This document shows, in pieces, positions 1-11,938 of a stretch of DNA of 64,000 nt. The position numbers and the translations under genes are program-made. The notes under the pieces are model-generated. The model saw nothing but the letters and a program-made list of their open reading frames with translations. It did no database searches and was not told the DNA's origin. How positions within the stretch are numbered: position 1 is the stretch's first letter; each line of letters begins with the position of its first letter. The stretch is taken from positions 13,064,608 to 13,128,607 of the forward strand of contig JAPWDM010000016.1 of NCBI GenBank assembly GCA_035578155.1, read 5' to 3'. The stretch comes from Brachynemurus nebulosus (lineage: Eukaryota; Arthropoda; Insecta; Neuroptera; Myrmeleontidae).

Positions 1-1496
1 GGAAGTATTCACAGAGTCGGCTCAAGGTGTTAGTGAGCTTACTAAGTTGCAGTGGAAGTCGAATCTCGCCTGTGGATCTTTCCCCAACCAAAGGTGCCCT
101 CTTTCGCTACTTTATTGAAACGAGGTGTTAAATAACAAGATTAATTTTCCAGACCACAATGCACAATTTATTCCATAAAGGAAATTAATTACGAAGTATA
201 CAAGTTAATTTTGGTTTACAAATCGTTAAGTACATTTAGGTATTTTACTTAAATTAGAAAGATTAGGTTTCTTAACTTACGCTAAATTCGATTAAGGTGC
301 GTGATTGTAAACTGTGCTCGACGTAATGACAATTCGAGGTAATAAAACAGTATACAATCATTCACCTATGCTTACCAAAATTACTATTGAAAATAATATA
401 CACTAAGGTTTGTAACTAGAATTTACAATTATACGAAATTTTATATTAAAATGTTTTATATTGTATTTGACTAGACTTGAATTTGAAAATTTATCGTAAC
501 GATTACTTTGTGATAATGGAACAACATGTGCTAAATTTTGTTTTCTGTTTATCTAAATAAACCCTTGATAAAAGTTACGTAACTAATTAATGAATTTAAC
601 CTACCCAATATCATTAAAAATCTATTGGAAAATGTTAGCATCCGTATATATTTGAAATAAATTTAATAAAATACGCTAATCTTATACCTAAATTATCAAA
701 TATTTAACAGCGGGTCAATTTTCTTGGATTCCCTTGGCCAGCTTTAAAATACTGAGACAAACGATGAATCGAAATTGAACCCTGCACGCGTAACAAATAA
801 ATTTTACATTTAACCTACATCGATATAAACTCAAATTTTAAACATTTACATTACCGATAGGATTGCTAAGATTTTCCGTTTAAATTATTTAACAATTATA
901 ACTATTTTACATTACATTATCATAAAAATTACTTATCTTGGAAATTGGAGATTAAATGAAAATTTTGTATATCCGTGTACCAAACGCATGTCGAGCCAAA
1001 ACGCTTACCTTGCTTTTTTTATTTTCTATTTTGCTGAATTTTTTAACAATGTATTATACACTACAAAATCTCCATATTCCATTGGTAAAAATAAGCGTCC
1101 GCTCCTCCCGGTGATCAACTGATAAGAGAGACCGTGTGCTCGGCTCTGTGTTCCGATTGATAAGATATCAAAAAGGAATGTTTTTTAATTTTCATTCAAA
1201 CCCATTTCATAAACATGTTTTGTTATATAATTTCTATAATTCGAAAATTCTGACAACAGCCGTTATAGGAAATTTAGCAAAGATGCAAACCAAAAAAATT
1301 TGTACTGTAGGAAACTACCATTGTACTTGTGAAGAATAATGATAGATGTCAGCATAGAGAAAATATACTTAAATTTCATTTAATACGCTTTTCATTATGA
1401 GTTTAAAATTAAATAAAGAAATTTATTTATTGAACGAATACCTCTTAAATATCGCATTATCTGCGTGTATTGTGATTACTTGGTAATCACGGTACA
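1..1496 (-). repeat. 3' LTR (partial)
   Basis: Near-identical to 6412-7910. It ends at 1496 with TACA on the plus strand, which is the TGTA start of the LTR on the coding strand. About 111 bp of the far end lie beyond the window, judged by comparison with the complete 5' LTR. A 2-bp TA difference near 1336 separates the copies, along with scattered substitutions. Small open frames inside the LTR (near 1136 and 7548) look non-coding. Confidence 0.93.
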
Positions 1497-1509
1497 ATTT
1501 TCCCCCCTC
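1497..1509 (-). other. Polypurine tract of the LTR element
   Basis: On the minus strand a purine run, GAGGGGGGAAAAT, lies directly against the start (TGTACC) of the 3' LTR. This is the expected position and composition of the plus-strand primer for reverse transcription. Confidence 0.85.
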
Positions 1510-1543
1510 GAAATTGGAGCGAACCGCGAGAGGAAAGGAGTTG

Positions 1544-3066
1544 TCAAGCTGGCTTCAAGAAACGGACATGGCTTCTAGTAACTTCTCCTGTTTGTACGTG
1601 TTGAAGTAATGCTGTTGAGTTTCGTAAAAATTTCAATAATTTGTATGGACCTTGAAAACGTCGTAAAAATTTTGATTCTTCGTCTAGATTGTGTTGGTGT
1701 TGGTGAATCTTCTTGTACACATATTGGTTTATGGTAAATTTTGACGTGTTTGGTAAATTTGCGGTTAAATTTTTAATGCGACGGTGTGCGTTTCTTACAG
1801 CTTGATCTATTTGGCTTGGCGTTGGATTTTCGGCTTGTAAAGTTTGTAATAGTTCATTTGATACGTCAAACGGAGTGGACATTTGGCGATTTAGGAAAAC
1901 TTGTGCTGGTGTTGCATTGATTGCTGAATTGTAAGTATTGTTTATGTTGAATACGGCGTATTTTAAGAAAATATTCCAATTTGCATGGTTAGCGGAATAT
2001 TGAGCAATCAATGTGGCTAAATTTGACTTGATATTTCTGATGCTTCTTTCAGCAACATTTGTCCTTGAGTTGTATGGCGACGTGTATATTGGTCGGATTG
2101 CCCTCTGCAAGCAGAAGTTGTTATATATTTCAGAGTGGAAAATACTTGCGTTATCACTTGAAATTTCGACGACGTATCCAAAGGTGTTGAATATGTCTTC
2201 TAGAATGTTAACCACAATTTTAGCTGATATCTTCTTGGTGGGTCTGGCGATCGTCCAACGGGAATATGCGTCTGTAAGAATTAGAAAATGTCTAAAATCT
2301 CTGTCTTCTGGAGAACCGCGTGTACGAATTATGGGTCCTGCGAAATCGATGAAGATTCGGTGCCATACTTTTTGGGGTGGTTCACTTTGGAATGCGATAT
2401 CATAATTTTGGTAATTTGGTTTGTATTCTTTGCAAATTTTACAATTTTTAACGTAATTTACAACTACTTTATATAAATTTGGATAATAAAATATTTGAGC
2501 TATTTTGCGATATGTACAAGTAACGCCTGAATGTGCTCCTGCATATGCACTTTTATGAAAATAATCTAAAACATATTGCAACATAGCTTGAGGAAGAACA
2601 ATTCTTTTCTTTTTATGTTTACCAGAGAGATGTATCAGTAAGCCATCCTTTATTCGAAAATTTTTTACGACATTTCCAGATAATACTTTCTGGTATTCGG
2701 TTCTCGAGAAAGGATCGGTTTTCTGTGCATCCCTTATATTGATAAAGCTATGGGGGAAAAGATTTATGTTATTTATAATATGTTGTATATTTGGTAAGCT
2801 GTTGTTGCGTATTTGTAAAATATTTTTATTATCAGTTAATTTTTTGGAATTTGTATCATTATTATTAGATTGTAAGTTTGTTTTATTGTTATTATTATTA
2901 TTATTATTATTTAGGTTATTAGATATAGTATTTAAGTTTTCATATTTTGTAGATAAATTAAGATTATTTTCATTTTTTACAGTTTCTAGATTATTTATTA
3001 TAGGTTTTAAATTATTATGCTCATTATTGTTTGTTTCTAAAATATCTTCATTTTCATTTTCTGTTT
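1544..3066 (-). CDS. Ty3/gypsy integrase with Asn-rich linker (pol 3' part)
   Basis: From the first Met this gives a 346-aa integrase. It has an HHCC zinc-binding N-terminus (HKSAY...H...CKIC, residues ~10-52), then the rve catalytic core with DDE residues in FIDFAGP, SSDNASIF and NVAERS, and a C-terminal DNA-binding region ending in HVRFLKP. The same reading frame stays open upstream to about 3066 through an asparagine-rich linker (poly-Asn near 2890-2920). This frame differs from that of the RT/RNase H segment ending at 3037, so integrase is cut off from the rest of pol by a frameshift. It would insert the element's cDNA into host chromatin. Confidence 0.9.
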
Positions 3067-4740
3067 GAAACTAATTTCGAAATGTCTGTCATGTAAATAG
3101 TCTTTGAAGGAATCTAAGGCGTTTATTACGGCCATAAGTTCGGCTTCGTATGCTGATATTACTTTATTTTGAGTGTTAAATTTTTTGGAACAATATTCGA
3201 TTGTGTGTAAACCGTCTTCGAATTGTTGCATTAAGCAACCTGATGTGCCGATAAAGCTGGCGTCTGTGTAAACTATGAATTTTTTATTAAAATCTGGAAA
3301 TTTTAATACAGGAGGGTTTGTTAGACAATGCTTTAGTTTATTTATTGCATCTAAATGTTGTTGTTCTATTTTAAATTTTGTATTTTTCTTTTTTAAATCA
3401 TTTAAGGGGGCTACTATAATTGAAAATTGCGGGATATACCTCGCATAAAAGGCAAAAGCTCCTAACATGGCTTGTAATTCTTTAATGTTTTTGGGTATTG
3501 CCATATTGAGTAAAGCTAATGTTTTGGATGGGTCCGGTAGACGTCCCATAGGTGTTACTAAATTTCCTAGAATTTTGAGGCGAGACATAAAAAATTTTGC
3601 CTTATTTGGGTTGACTGTAAGGCCTGCCTTTTTTAGTCTATCTAATACATTATGTAAATCGGAAAAATGCTTTTCTACAGTATTACTATGTATAATAAGA
3701 TCATCATAATAAATAAGTAAGCAATCATTCATTAGATCAGCTAATTCTCTAGATAAGTATCTGATTAAAGCTTGGCTTGAGCATTTCAAGCCCATTGGAG
3801 CTACCGTAAATTGAAATTTCTGGCCAAATTGTGTTATAATAGCCGTTAAAGGTTTAGATGCTTCGTCTAAAGGAATTTGATAAAATGATTGTGTTAGGGC
3901 GATAATTGAAAATACTGTTGAATTACCTAAATTTGAGAAAATGTGGTTCATTGATAGTCCTATTATGGGATCACAAGCCAGAAGTTTATTTAAATACCTG
4001 TAATCCGCGATTAATCGCTTAGAACCGTCGGGTTTGTTAACTAGAAACACTGGGGTTGCATATAAACTTTGAGATTCCTCTAAAATGCCTAATTGTAATA
4101 ACTCATTTAGTTTTTCTTGTAAAATTTGTGCTTGATCTTTCTTTAATATGTAAGGGTGTTTTGCTACCGGTTTGTTATCTAATAAAGGAATATGATATTG
4201 AAAATTTTTTGCTCTACCCGGTTTAGAGGTTAATACTGATTTATATTTGTTTAATAGTTTTTGTAATCTTTGTTGATTTTGTATACTTAAATTTATTTTG
4301 GACTCAATTATCACATTTACTAAGTGGTTCTTTTGTATATCTATAAATTTTATTTCTTTATTGTAATTATGTTTCAAAATTACTGTGTTATTTGTGAAAT
4401 TTAGAATTATACCACATTTATGTAAGGTATTTGAACCAATTAGCATAGGAAATGGTAAATTTTCTGTAACGTAAAATTTTTGAGACCAAGATAAATTTTC
4501 TATTTTGAAATGTAAATTAACATAATTCGATAGTTGTAAATAGTTACTGCCGGGTAAGCTTGCTGCAATGTTACAATTGAAAATTGGGATTTTTTGTTTT
4601 GATGATTTTGATATTTTATTTAAAGTTTTTTGGCGTATAATGTTTATGGTTGAAGCGGAATCTAATATTGCTAAATATGGATAATTGTTAATGAAGATAT
4701 TGATGGCTGGGATGTTACTTGTACAGTAATTTAGTTTTTT
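3037..4740 (-). CDS. Pol: aspartic protease, reverse transcriptase, truncated RNase H
   Basis: The frame is entered by -1 frameshifting at the end of gag, and no Met is needed. Protease comes first, with its active site in ILDSAST near 4660. RT follows, with PVFLVNKPDGSKR, FTVAPMGLKCSS and the YYDDLIIHS catalytic box. RNase H then shows its first acidic residues (YTDASF; YEAELMAV) but stops soon after LHDRHFEIS. The usual third catalytic segment after that point is missing, and the frame closes at 3037. A deletion of the RNase H 3' third with a frameshift is the simplest reading. Minus-strand synthesis might still work, but template degradation probably would not. Confidence 0.9.
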   Translation of the reverse strand, partial: KKLNYCTSNIPAINIFINNYPYLAILDSASTINIIRQKTLNKISKSSKQKIPIFNCNIAASLPGSNYLQLSNYVNLHFKIENLSWSQKFYVTENLPFPMLIGSNTLHKCGIILNFTNNTVILKHNYNKEIKFIDIQKNHLVNVIIESKINLSIQNQQRLQKLLNKYKSVLTSKPGRAKNFQYHIPLLDNKPVAKHPYILKKDQAQILQEKLNELLQLGILEESQSLYATPVFLVNKPDGSKRLIADYRYLNKLLACDPIIGLSMNHIFSNLGNSTVFSIIALTQSFYQIPLDEASKPLTAIITQFGQKFQFTVAPMGLKCSSQALIRYLSRELADLMNDCLLIYYDDLIIHSNTVEKHFSDLHNVLDRLKKAGLTVNPNKAKFFMSRLKILGNLVTPMGRLPDPSKTLALLNMAIPKNIKELQAMLGAFAFYARYIPQFSIIVAPLNDLKKKNTKFKIEQQHLDAINKLKHCLTNPPVLKFPDFNKKFIVYTDASFIGTSGCLMQQFEDGLHTIEYCSKKFNTQNKVISAYEAELMAVINALDSFKDYLHDRHFEISFKQKMKMKIF

Positions 4741-6110
4741 GGATTTAAATTAGAAATATTTGTAGGTATATTAGTAGTTGCATGCGAAGCAGAGGGTATG
4801 TTTTGTTCGGTGAAGGGATTTGTTACGTTGTACATAGTAGAATTTGTAAAATTTGTATTATTTTCCGTAGTATTTGAATTTTCATAATTTGTAGGTATTA
4901 AATTATTTGTATGTATATGAGAATGTGAATTATTAATGAATCTATTTTGTCTTAAGCGTTTTCTGCAATCACGATAAATATGGCCAGGAATTTTGCAAAA
5001 TGTACAAACTTGTGATTGGTTTCTATTGTTATAATTTATTTTATTTCTATGGTTAGTATTTAGATTGTGTGTTTGTAAATTTTGCGAATTATTGAAACTA
5101 TTTCTATTACTGGTATGTACGTGTGGAATTTTATTAGTATTGTTAGTATTGTTAGCAAAAATGGGTGATGGGTTGTTAATATTGTTAGAATTATTAGTAA
5201 TGGGTGTAGGAAAATCTGTTGGGAAGTTAGTGTAGTTAGCGGGGCTGGTGTAAGAGGGGTTAGTGTAGTTAGTATGGGGGTGGGAATTGAAATTTGTTGG
5301 TGATGGTAAGTTTGTACTCGGTTTATTTATGAAATTCTGTTGCCTGATTTTTATTTCTTCAATTTGATGAGCTAAATTTAATAGTTCTTGAAAGGTGATT
5401 GGTATGGGTGTAAATTTTATTAGATCAAAGGTGTTATAATTTACGTGTGCAAATATTAATTGAACAATGTCAATGTCTAACATATGAGGACACAAGATAT
5501 TAGCATTACATTTTATTGATTGTGCAAAATTGTAAAATGACTCGTTTTCATATTGTTTACGGTATACTGTTTTGTCTATAAGATCTTGTTTTATAGTTGG
5601 TGAAATGTATTTCGTTAAAAGTTCAGCTTTAATGTCACCCCAAGTATGATTTGAATTTAGATTTTGAGACCAAAAATATTTTGAGTTTGAATGACATTTA
5701 GTTAGTAAAAATTTTAATAAAGTATTTTCTGAAATTATTTTTAGAGATATTACATTTTGTGTTTCGATGATGAATTTTAGAATTGACATTGGATTTAAGA
5801 TGTTTAAATAGGGAATTGATTTCGTAAATTCTTCAATTCTGATTTTTGCAACAGAACTTTGAAGTTCGTTTGGACTTTGAATGTCAGTAGCAGGTAAAGG
5901 TTGTTGTGAGGATTGAGTTATGAAGGTGTTTAGATTTGTACTTAACTCATGTAACTGTTTATGATGTGATTCCTGAATTGCTAATTGATTTGTGGCCATT
6001 GTATTCAATGTCTCCGTCACTGTGTTTAATGTACTGGCTGTTTGTGTTAAGATTGCTTCAATAGTTGCTGGATCCATCCTTGTTTTACTCCTCAGAAAAT
6101 ATTGTGACAT
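4731..6110 (-). CDS. gag: Gag polyprotein
   Basis: 459 aa starting MSQYFLRSKTRMD. The central part resembles the retrotransposon capsid (LLTKCHSNSKYFWSQN; YRKQYENESFYNFAQ). The C-terminal half is rich in Asn, Thr, Pro and Ser and carries one CCHC zinc knuckle (CTFCKIPGHIYRDC), the nucleocapsid RNA-binding motif. It ends in NLNPKN and a TAA stop that directly follows a slippery heptamer, so Gag is the main product and Gag-Pol the minor one. The element's leader and primer-binding site lie upstream (6111-6300). Confidence 0.92.
   Translation of the reverse strand: MSQYFLRSKTRMDPATIEAILTQTASTLNTVTETLNTMATNQLAIQESHHKQLHELSTNLNTFITQSSQQPLPATDIQSPNELQSSVAKIRIEEFTKSIPYLNILNPMSILKFIIETQNVISLKIISENTLLKFLLTKCHSNSKYFWSQNLNSNHTWGDIKAELLTKYISPTIKQDLIDKTVYRKQYENESFYNFAQSIKCNANILCPHMLDIDIVQLIFAHVNYNTFDLIKFTPIPITFQELLNLAHQIEEIKIRQQNFINKPSTNLPSPTNFNSHPHTNYTNPSYTSPANYTNFPTDFPTPITNNSNNINNPSPIFANNTNNTNKIPHVHTSNRNSFNNSQNLQTHNLNTNHRNKINYNNRNQSQVCTFCKIPGHIYRDCRKRLRQNRFINNSHSHIHTNNLIPTNYENSNTTENNTNFTNSTMYNVTNPFTEQNIPSASHATTNIPTNISNLNPKN
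4734..4740 (-). promoter_or_regulatory. -1 ribosomal frameshift heptamer A AAA AAC
   Basis: On the minus strand the last sense codons of gag are AAA AAC preceded by A and followed at once by the TAA stop. This matches the canonical X XXY YYZ slippery site. A -1 slip here enters the frame that encodes protease-RT. I did not model the downstream stimulatory structure. Confidence 0.8.
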
Positions 6111-6279
6111 AAAATTTTTTTTTACTATACTGTTGTTATTGTTTTATTCCTGTTACATAAATTTCAATTAAAGCAAAAATATATATTTATATTTAAATTT
6201 AGTTACGATTTGTAAATCTGAAGTGTATTAATTAATTTTATGTTTAAGTTTAAATAGAATTATTGTGGTCGGGTGGGGA

Positions 6280-6298
6280 ATTTTACGTTTGCTACCAA
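6280..6298 (-). other. Primer-binding site
   Basis: Just inside the 5' LTR boundary the minus strand reads TTGGTAGCAAACG. This is complementary to a tRNA 3' end finishing in CTACCA, and sits about two bases from the LTR end GCTACA. I did not assign the tRNA. Confidence 0.65.
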
Positions 6299-6300
6299 TT

Positions 6301-7910
6301 TGTAGCGAAAAAAAAATTATTTAAATTAAAAAAAAATGATAAGTGGTAATTATTAAGTGTTGTTTTGAAGAGGGGTATCTCTTGTACGTTACGAGGGCGC
6401 ACTTAAAATAAGGAAGTATTCACAGAGTCGGCTCAAGGTGTTAGTGAGCTTACTAAGTTGCAGTGGAAGTCGAATCTCGCCTGTGGATCTTTCCCCAACC
6501 AAAGGTGCCCTCTTTCGCTACTTTATTGAAACGAGGTGTTAAATAACAAGATTAATTTTCCAGACCACAATGCACAATTTATTCCATAAAGGAAATTAAT
6601 TACGAAGTATACAAGTTAATTTTGGTTTACAAATCGTTAAGTACATTTAGGTATTTTACTTAAATTAGAAAGATTAGGTTTCTTAACTTACGCTAAATTC
6701 GATTAAGGTGCGTGATTGTAAACTGTGCTCGACGTAATGACAATTCGAGGTAATAAAACAGTATACAATCATTCACCTATGCTTACCAAAATTACTATTG
6801 AAAATAATATACACTAAGGTTTGTAACTAGAATTTACAATTATACGAAATTTTATATTAAAATGTTTTATATTGTATTTGACTAGACTTGAATTTGAAAA
6901 TTTATCGTAACGATTACTTTGTGATAATGGAACAACATGTGCTAAATTTTGTTTTCTGTTTATCTAAATAAACCCTTGATAAAAGTTACGTAACTAATTA
7001 ATGAATTTAACCTACCCAATATCATTAAAAATCTATTGGAAAATGTTAGCATCCGTATATATTTGAAATAAATTTAATAAAATACGCTAATCTTATACCT
7101 AAATTATCAAATATTTAACAGCGGGTCAATTTTCTTGGATTCCCTTGGCCAGCTTTAAAATACTGAGACAAACGATGAATTGAAATTGAACCCTGCACGC
7201 GTAACAAATAAATTTTACATTTAACCTACATCGATATAAACCCAAATTTTAAACATTTACATTACCGATAGGATTGCTAAGATTTTCCGTTTAAATTATT
7301 TAACAATTATAACTATTTTACATTACATTATCATAAAAATTACTTATCTTGGAAATTGGAGATTGAATGAAAATTTTGTATATCCGTGTACCAAACGCAT
7401 GTCGAGCCAAAACGCTTATCCTGCTTTTTTTTATTTTCTATTTTGCTGAATTTTTTAACAATGTATTGTACATTACAAAATCTCCATGTTCCACTGGTAA
7501 AAATAAGCGTCCGCTCCTCCCGGTGATCAACTGATAAGAGAGACCGTGTGCTCGGCTCTGTGTTCCGATTGATAAGATATCAAAAAGGAATGTTTTTTAA
7601 TTTTCATTCAAACCCATTTCATAAACATGTTTTGTTATATAATTTCTATAATTCGAAAATTCTGACAACAGCCGTTATAGGAAATTTAGCAAAGATGCAA
7701 ACCAAAAAAATTTGCACTGTAGGAAACTACCATTGTACTTGTGAAGAATATAATGATAGATGTCAGCATAGAGAAAATATACTTAAATTTCATTTAATAC
7801 GCTTTTCATTATGAGTTTAAAATTAAATAAACAAATTTATTTATTGAACGAATACCTCTTAAATATCGCATTATCTGCGTGTATTGTGATTACTTGGTAA
7901 TCACGGTACA
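6301..7910 (-). repeat. 5' LTR (complete, ~1.61 kb)
   Basis: Starts with TGTACC at 7910 on the minus strand and ends with GCTACA at 6301, giving TGTA...TACA termini. The internal promoter and polyadenylation site were not mapped. It differs from the 3' LTR by scattered substitutions and a few small indels. Confidence 0.9.
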
Positions 7911-8607
7911 GGCACTTTTGCTTAGCACGGCAGTATAATGATTTAATGTATGTATGCTATGTATGTATAATGAGTCTATTTTGACTTGAAGAGCTCCTGT
8001 ACTCATACTGTTCAAGACCGAACTGTATTTCCAAATTTGCAGGTATCGACAGATACCTGAGTCAATACTATTATTATTATTGTATTTGTGTGTGTGCTAG
8101 ATACAGTGAATGAAGTTGTAATGAAATAAATTGTGTAGCAAAAATTAATAACAATGTTTTCTAACAGTTAAAGAAAAAAATTTTTAATTTCTGAAATTTA
8201 CAATTAATGGAATTTCTTTATAAAAATTTATAACTTCTGTGTTCTGTTCTTGTAACTTTTATAAATTTATAACTTCTGTGTTGTGTTACTTTTTTGGTTG
8301 TTTGGCAATTCGTAGTTTTTAATGTAATTTTTTATTAAATTAATACTGTGTAATGCAGAGTTATGGTTTTTATAACATTCATAATGTCCTGTGATATAAA
8401 AAACTAAAAAATTTTAAAAACTAAAAAAATAATTCATAAATTTATTTTAATCAAAATTTATGAACAATTATGTTAGCTTTTCTATGAACGATACAGTACA
8501 TTTGAATTCGACAATCATGTGTTGCGACAAAACACATGTTTACATATTAATCAGATTATGGTAAAATTAAAAAATTTTTTTTTTAATTTTAAAAAAATTT
8601 TTATTAT
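7911..8607. other. AT-rich spacer, no gene seen
   Basis: Flank of the LTR element with simple AT-rich sequence. A short tandem duplication of an AACTTCTGTGTT segment occurs near 8231-8285. I see no coding or RNA gene. Confidence 0.6.
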
Positions 8608-9045
<438 letters not shown>

Positions 9046-9359
9046 TATGTGAAACAAGTGAAATCTATCCACATAATATATGTATTATAATAAAGAAAGT
9101 TTTCTTTCTCATTTATTGCATTATAATTAGCATATTTCTATCTCAAGTTGAAAAATGAAAATTAAGCAGATTTTATAAGCTTATATAATGAAGATATATT
9201 TTTTTTTATTGAATTTTAAATAAACAAGAAATTGAAATTTATGTTATGATATGATATTATTAAATATGAAACAAAACAATATAATATGTAGGTATGTGTG
9301 CACGGAAAAAAATTTTAAATAAAACAATTTTGAAAATTTTTTCACTAGTAATTATTAAT

Positions 9360-9930
9360 GTTAGAAAGATAAACAATTTTAAGTGGACTTAAGGTATCTT
9401 CTGTGAGATCCGTCAAGATTCTGGAGACCTAAAAAGGCCAAAAATTAATTACCCAATCGATTTTAAAATTTTTTTCACAGTTAGTAAGTTAAAGTATTTG
9501 AATTAATTAATTAAATCATGTCCACAAAAACCTTACGGACTGTCATAAGTTATATGAGATCCCTAGAACCCTTTTCTTACTGTTAGAGTACTAGAGCTGT
9601 ATGAGTTCCGCCAGCGTTTACTGATCCCATAATTGTAAAAAATAAACTAAACGACCAATTTTGAAAATTTTTACACTGTTACAGAAGTAAACTATTTTAG
9701 ATAGATATAGATTACATTATGTAAGGTCCGCCAGGGTCCATAGGACCCAAAAGTGTCAAATATAAACTAATTGACCGATTTTGAAAATTTTTTCACTATT
9801 ACCAAGATAAACTATTTTGTTATAAGGTTGTGTTATCTGAGATACACAATTGTCCTAAGGATGCAAATGCGGCGTAAAATGCTACACAACGGCTTCTGAA
9901 AATACTTTTACTGTTACAAAGGTAAAATAT

Positions 9931-10003
<73 letters not shown>

Positions 10004-10300
10004 CATAACGCCCGTCTAGAATATACGGTCGAGCTAATTTGTTAATGAGGTCCACTGGGATCTTGCGGATCCGAAAAGGCCAGAAATAAGCTACCGAACC
10101 GATTCTAAAAATTTTCTCACTACTAGAGAACTAAATTATTTTAAATGGATACAACTATGCTGCACAAAATCCGTTCGGGTTCTTGGGTTCCAAAAATACC
10201 AAAACTAATTACCCAGCCGATTTAAAAGATTCTTTTACTCTTAGAAAGCTAGACTATTTTAAATAGGTACAGGTCTTAGATGAGATCCGCCAGTGCCCAA
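9360..10300. repeat. Degenerate tandem satellite (~110-130 bp unit) with internal (TA)n
   Basis: A motif set recurs about seven times: GAGATCCGCCAG-like, then a GGACC/GATCC box, then an AACTAA...GACCGATTTT box, then TTTTTTCACTGTTAC-like. Copies are strongly diverged. A pure (TA)n tract (9933-10000) splits the array. No open reading frame spans it. Confidence 0.6.
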
Positions 10301-10305
10301 TATTT

Positions 10306-10351
10306 GGAAATTCGCTATGTTATGCAGATGCTGCAACAGGGGTATTTTTTG
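10306..10351 (+). repeat. Dispersed 45-bp repeat motif (copy 1)
   Basis: GGAAATTCGCTATGTTATGC followed by an AGATGCTGCAACAGGGGTA-like segment. The same block recurs at 35093-35138, partly at 35160-35182, and at 40296-40336, and marks the end of a dispersed repeat family. Confidence 0.7.
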
Positions 10352-11629
10352 TTTTCAGGACAACCATAAGGATAATAATTTTTTGCTAGAACATTTAATT
10401 AAGTCCAAACCATTGCTTTACAATCTAATAAATTTTTGTAAATTCTTATTAAATTTTTGTTTGTGGGGAAACTAATTGTATTGACTTTAGTTGTATGTTA
10501 TACAGTTCTTACTAGTTACTGCGGAAGAATGACAACCTAGGAGTCCCTTTTCATGTGAAATAAAATGTAAAGAAAGAAGATAATTAAACTGGACTAATTA
10601 CATTTAAATTATTCAAAAACTAAATACATTGACGCACTAGCTACGACGATTAGATTTATTCAAAACCTACATCTTATTATTATTATTATTATTATTATGT
10701 ACATATTATGTAGAATACCTGTATATATACACATCTGTTCCAGCGATGCTACATAGGTACGTAATAGCGTTGATCCGGCGCGGCAGACGGATGCCCTTGG
10801 AGGCGCCGAACTCCCAGCGGGTGGGTAAATCTTTACACACAACGGCAACAAAACTAAACTTACCTGACCATAATGTATCAAAGTGTAAGGATTTCATGGT
10901 TTATGTACCTATACAACCTTCACTTGTTTTATTAATAGTTATACATATATTGACTTACCAGTGGCGTAGAATGAAGAAGAATCAATGAAGCCTAGAGGTA
11001 TACGCTACGATTTGTCGTACAATCTGGTCTGCAAGTTTAATCAGTCATTTGAATATTATTTATACAGCATATACACGTTCGATAAATTACTACTTCATTT
11101 CTTGTATGTGTTTTGGTAAGTGAAAGACAACATTTTTTCGGACCAGCATAAAAATTTTGTGTGCAAGTTACTAGTTTTTAAAGGCTCTATACAGTTGTAA
11201 CGGGCGAAATAACGACATTTTCTCGATCTTGTTTCGATAGCATAATAAATATTTATTTAAAAGTTATTAACAACATCGATTAGTAGATGTTTTGGGATAC
11301 TTGTAAAATTTTTTTTAAAGAAAATATTTGAAAAGAGCCGAACTACAACTGTGTTCCAGGAGCACCTTTTTTTGGGCATCACTTGCGGTGGACGTAATAA
11401 CGCAAGAACGGTTTATCTGAAATTAGAACGTCAAAAAAATTTCGTTAGTATAATATTTTGTTGCCTAGTCGCTAACCAAAGAATTTGTCAAAATTGAAAT
11501 TTTCAAAAAAAAAAAGAAAAAAAAATAGCGACAGTTTAACAAAGAAAGTATTTCTTCAATAAGATGTTCAATTTCCTATATTTTTGCCCAAAGAAATTTA
11601 AGAAAAAAGATTAATTCTTTTAATCAACG
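10352..11629. other. Spacer, no gene seen
   Basis: AT-rich sequence with a short (TTA)n tract near 10675-10697 and a more GC-rich patch near 10770-10830. Small open frames here have no recognisable domain or supporting signals. Confidence 0.5.
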
Positions 11630-11863
11630 ACTAGCTATCATCATAATAAATAAGTATAAAGGACCCCTCCGGATAAGATAGGTGAATCTGCCTAAGGCCC
11701 AACCTGGGTCGGGAGTGCCATGGTAGAGTTCGCCCTTGCACTTATATTCCATAGCTGCAATATTAGGTCAAGGTAGCTTTGCGTTTTCGAGTTGTACCAA
11801 AATGTTCAATTTTTGACTTTTCCCGATTTTCTACTTTCCTTCCCCCCAAGTGCATAAGTATTA

Positions 11864-11938
<75 letters not shown>

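Larger units (their letters stand above)
1..7910 (-). mobile_element. Ty3/gypsy LTR retrotransposon (left end cut by window)
   Basis: A complete-looking LTR element in minus orientation: 5' LTR (6301-7910), primer-binding site, gag, pol (protease, RT, RNase H, integrase), polypurine tract and 3' LTR (1-1496, partial). Reverse transcriptase, integrase and CCHC nucleocapsid motifs and the gag-PR-RT-RH-IN order place it in Ty3/gypsy. I count roughly a dozen substitutions over 1.5 kb between the two LTRs, suggesting a fairly recent insertion. However, RNase H is truncated and pol changes frame between RNase H and integrase, so this copy is probably defective. The outer target duplication cannot be checked because the left end lies outside the window. 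Confidence 0.93.

Noticed and set aside
1136..1339. 67-aa and 88-aa frames in the two LTRs (1136 and 7548)
   Set aside because: Opposite strand to the element's genes, different lengths because of a 2-bp indel, no known LTR-coded protein.
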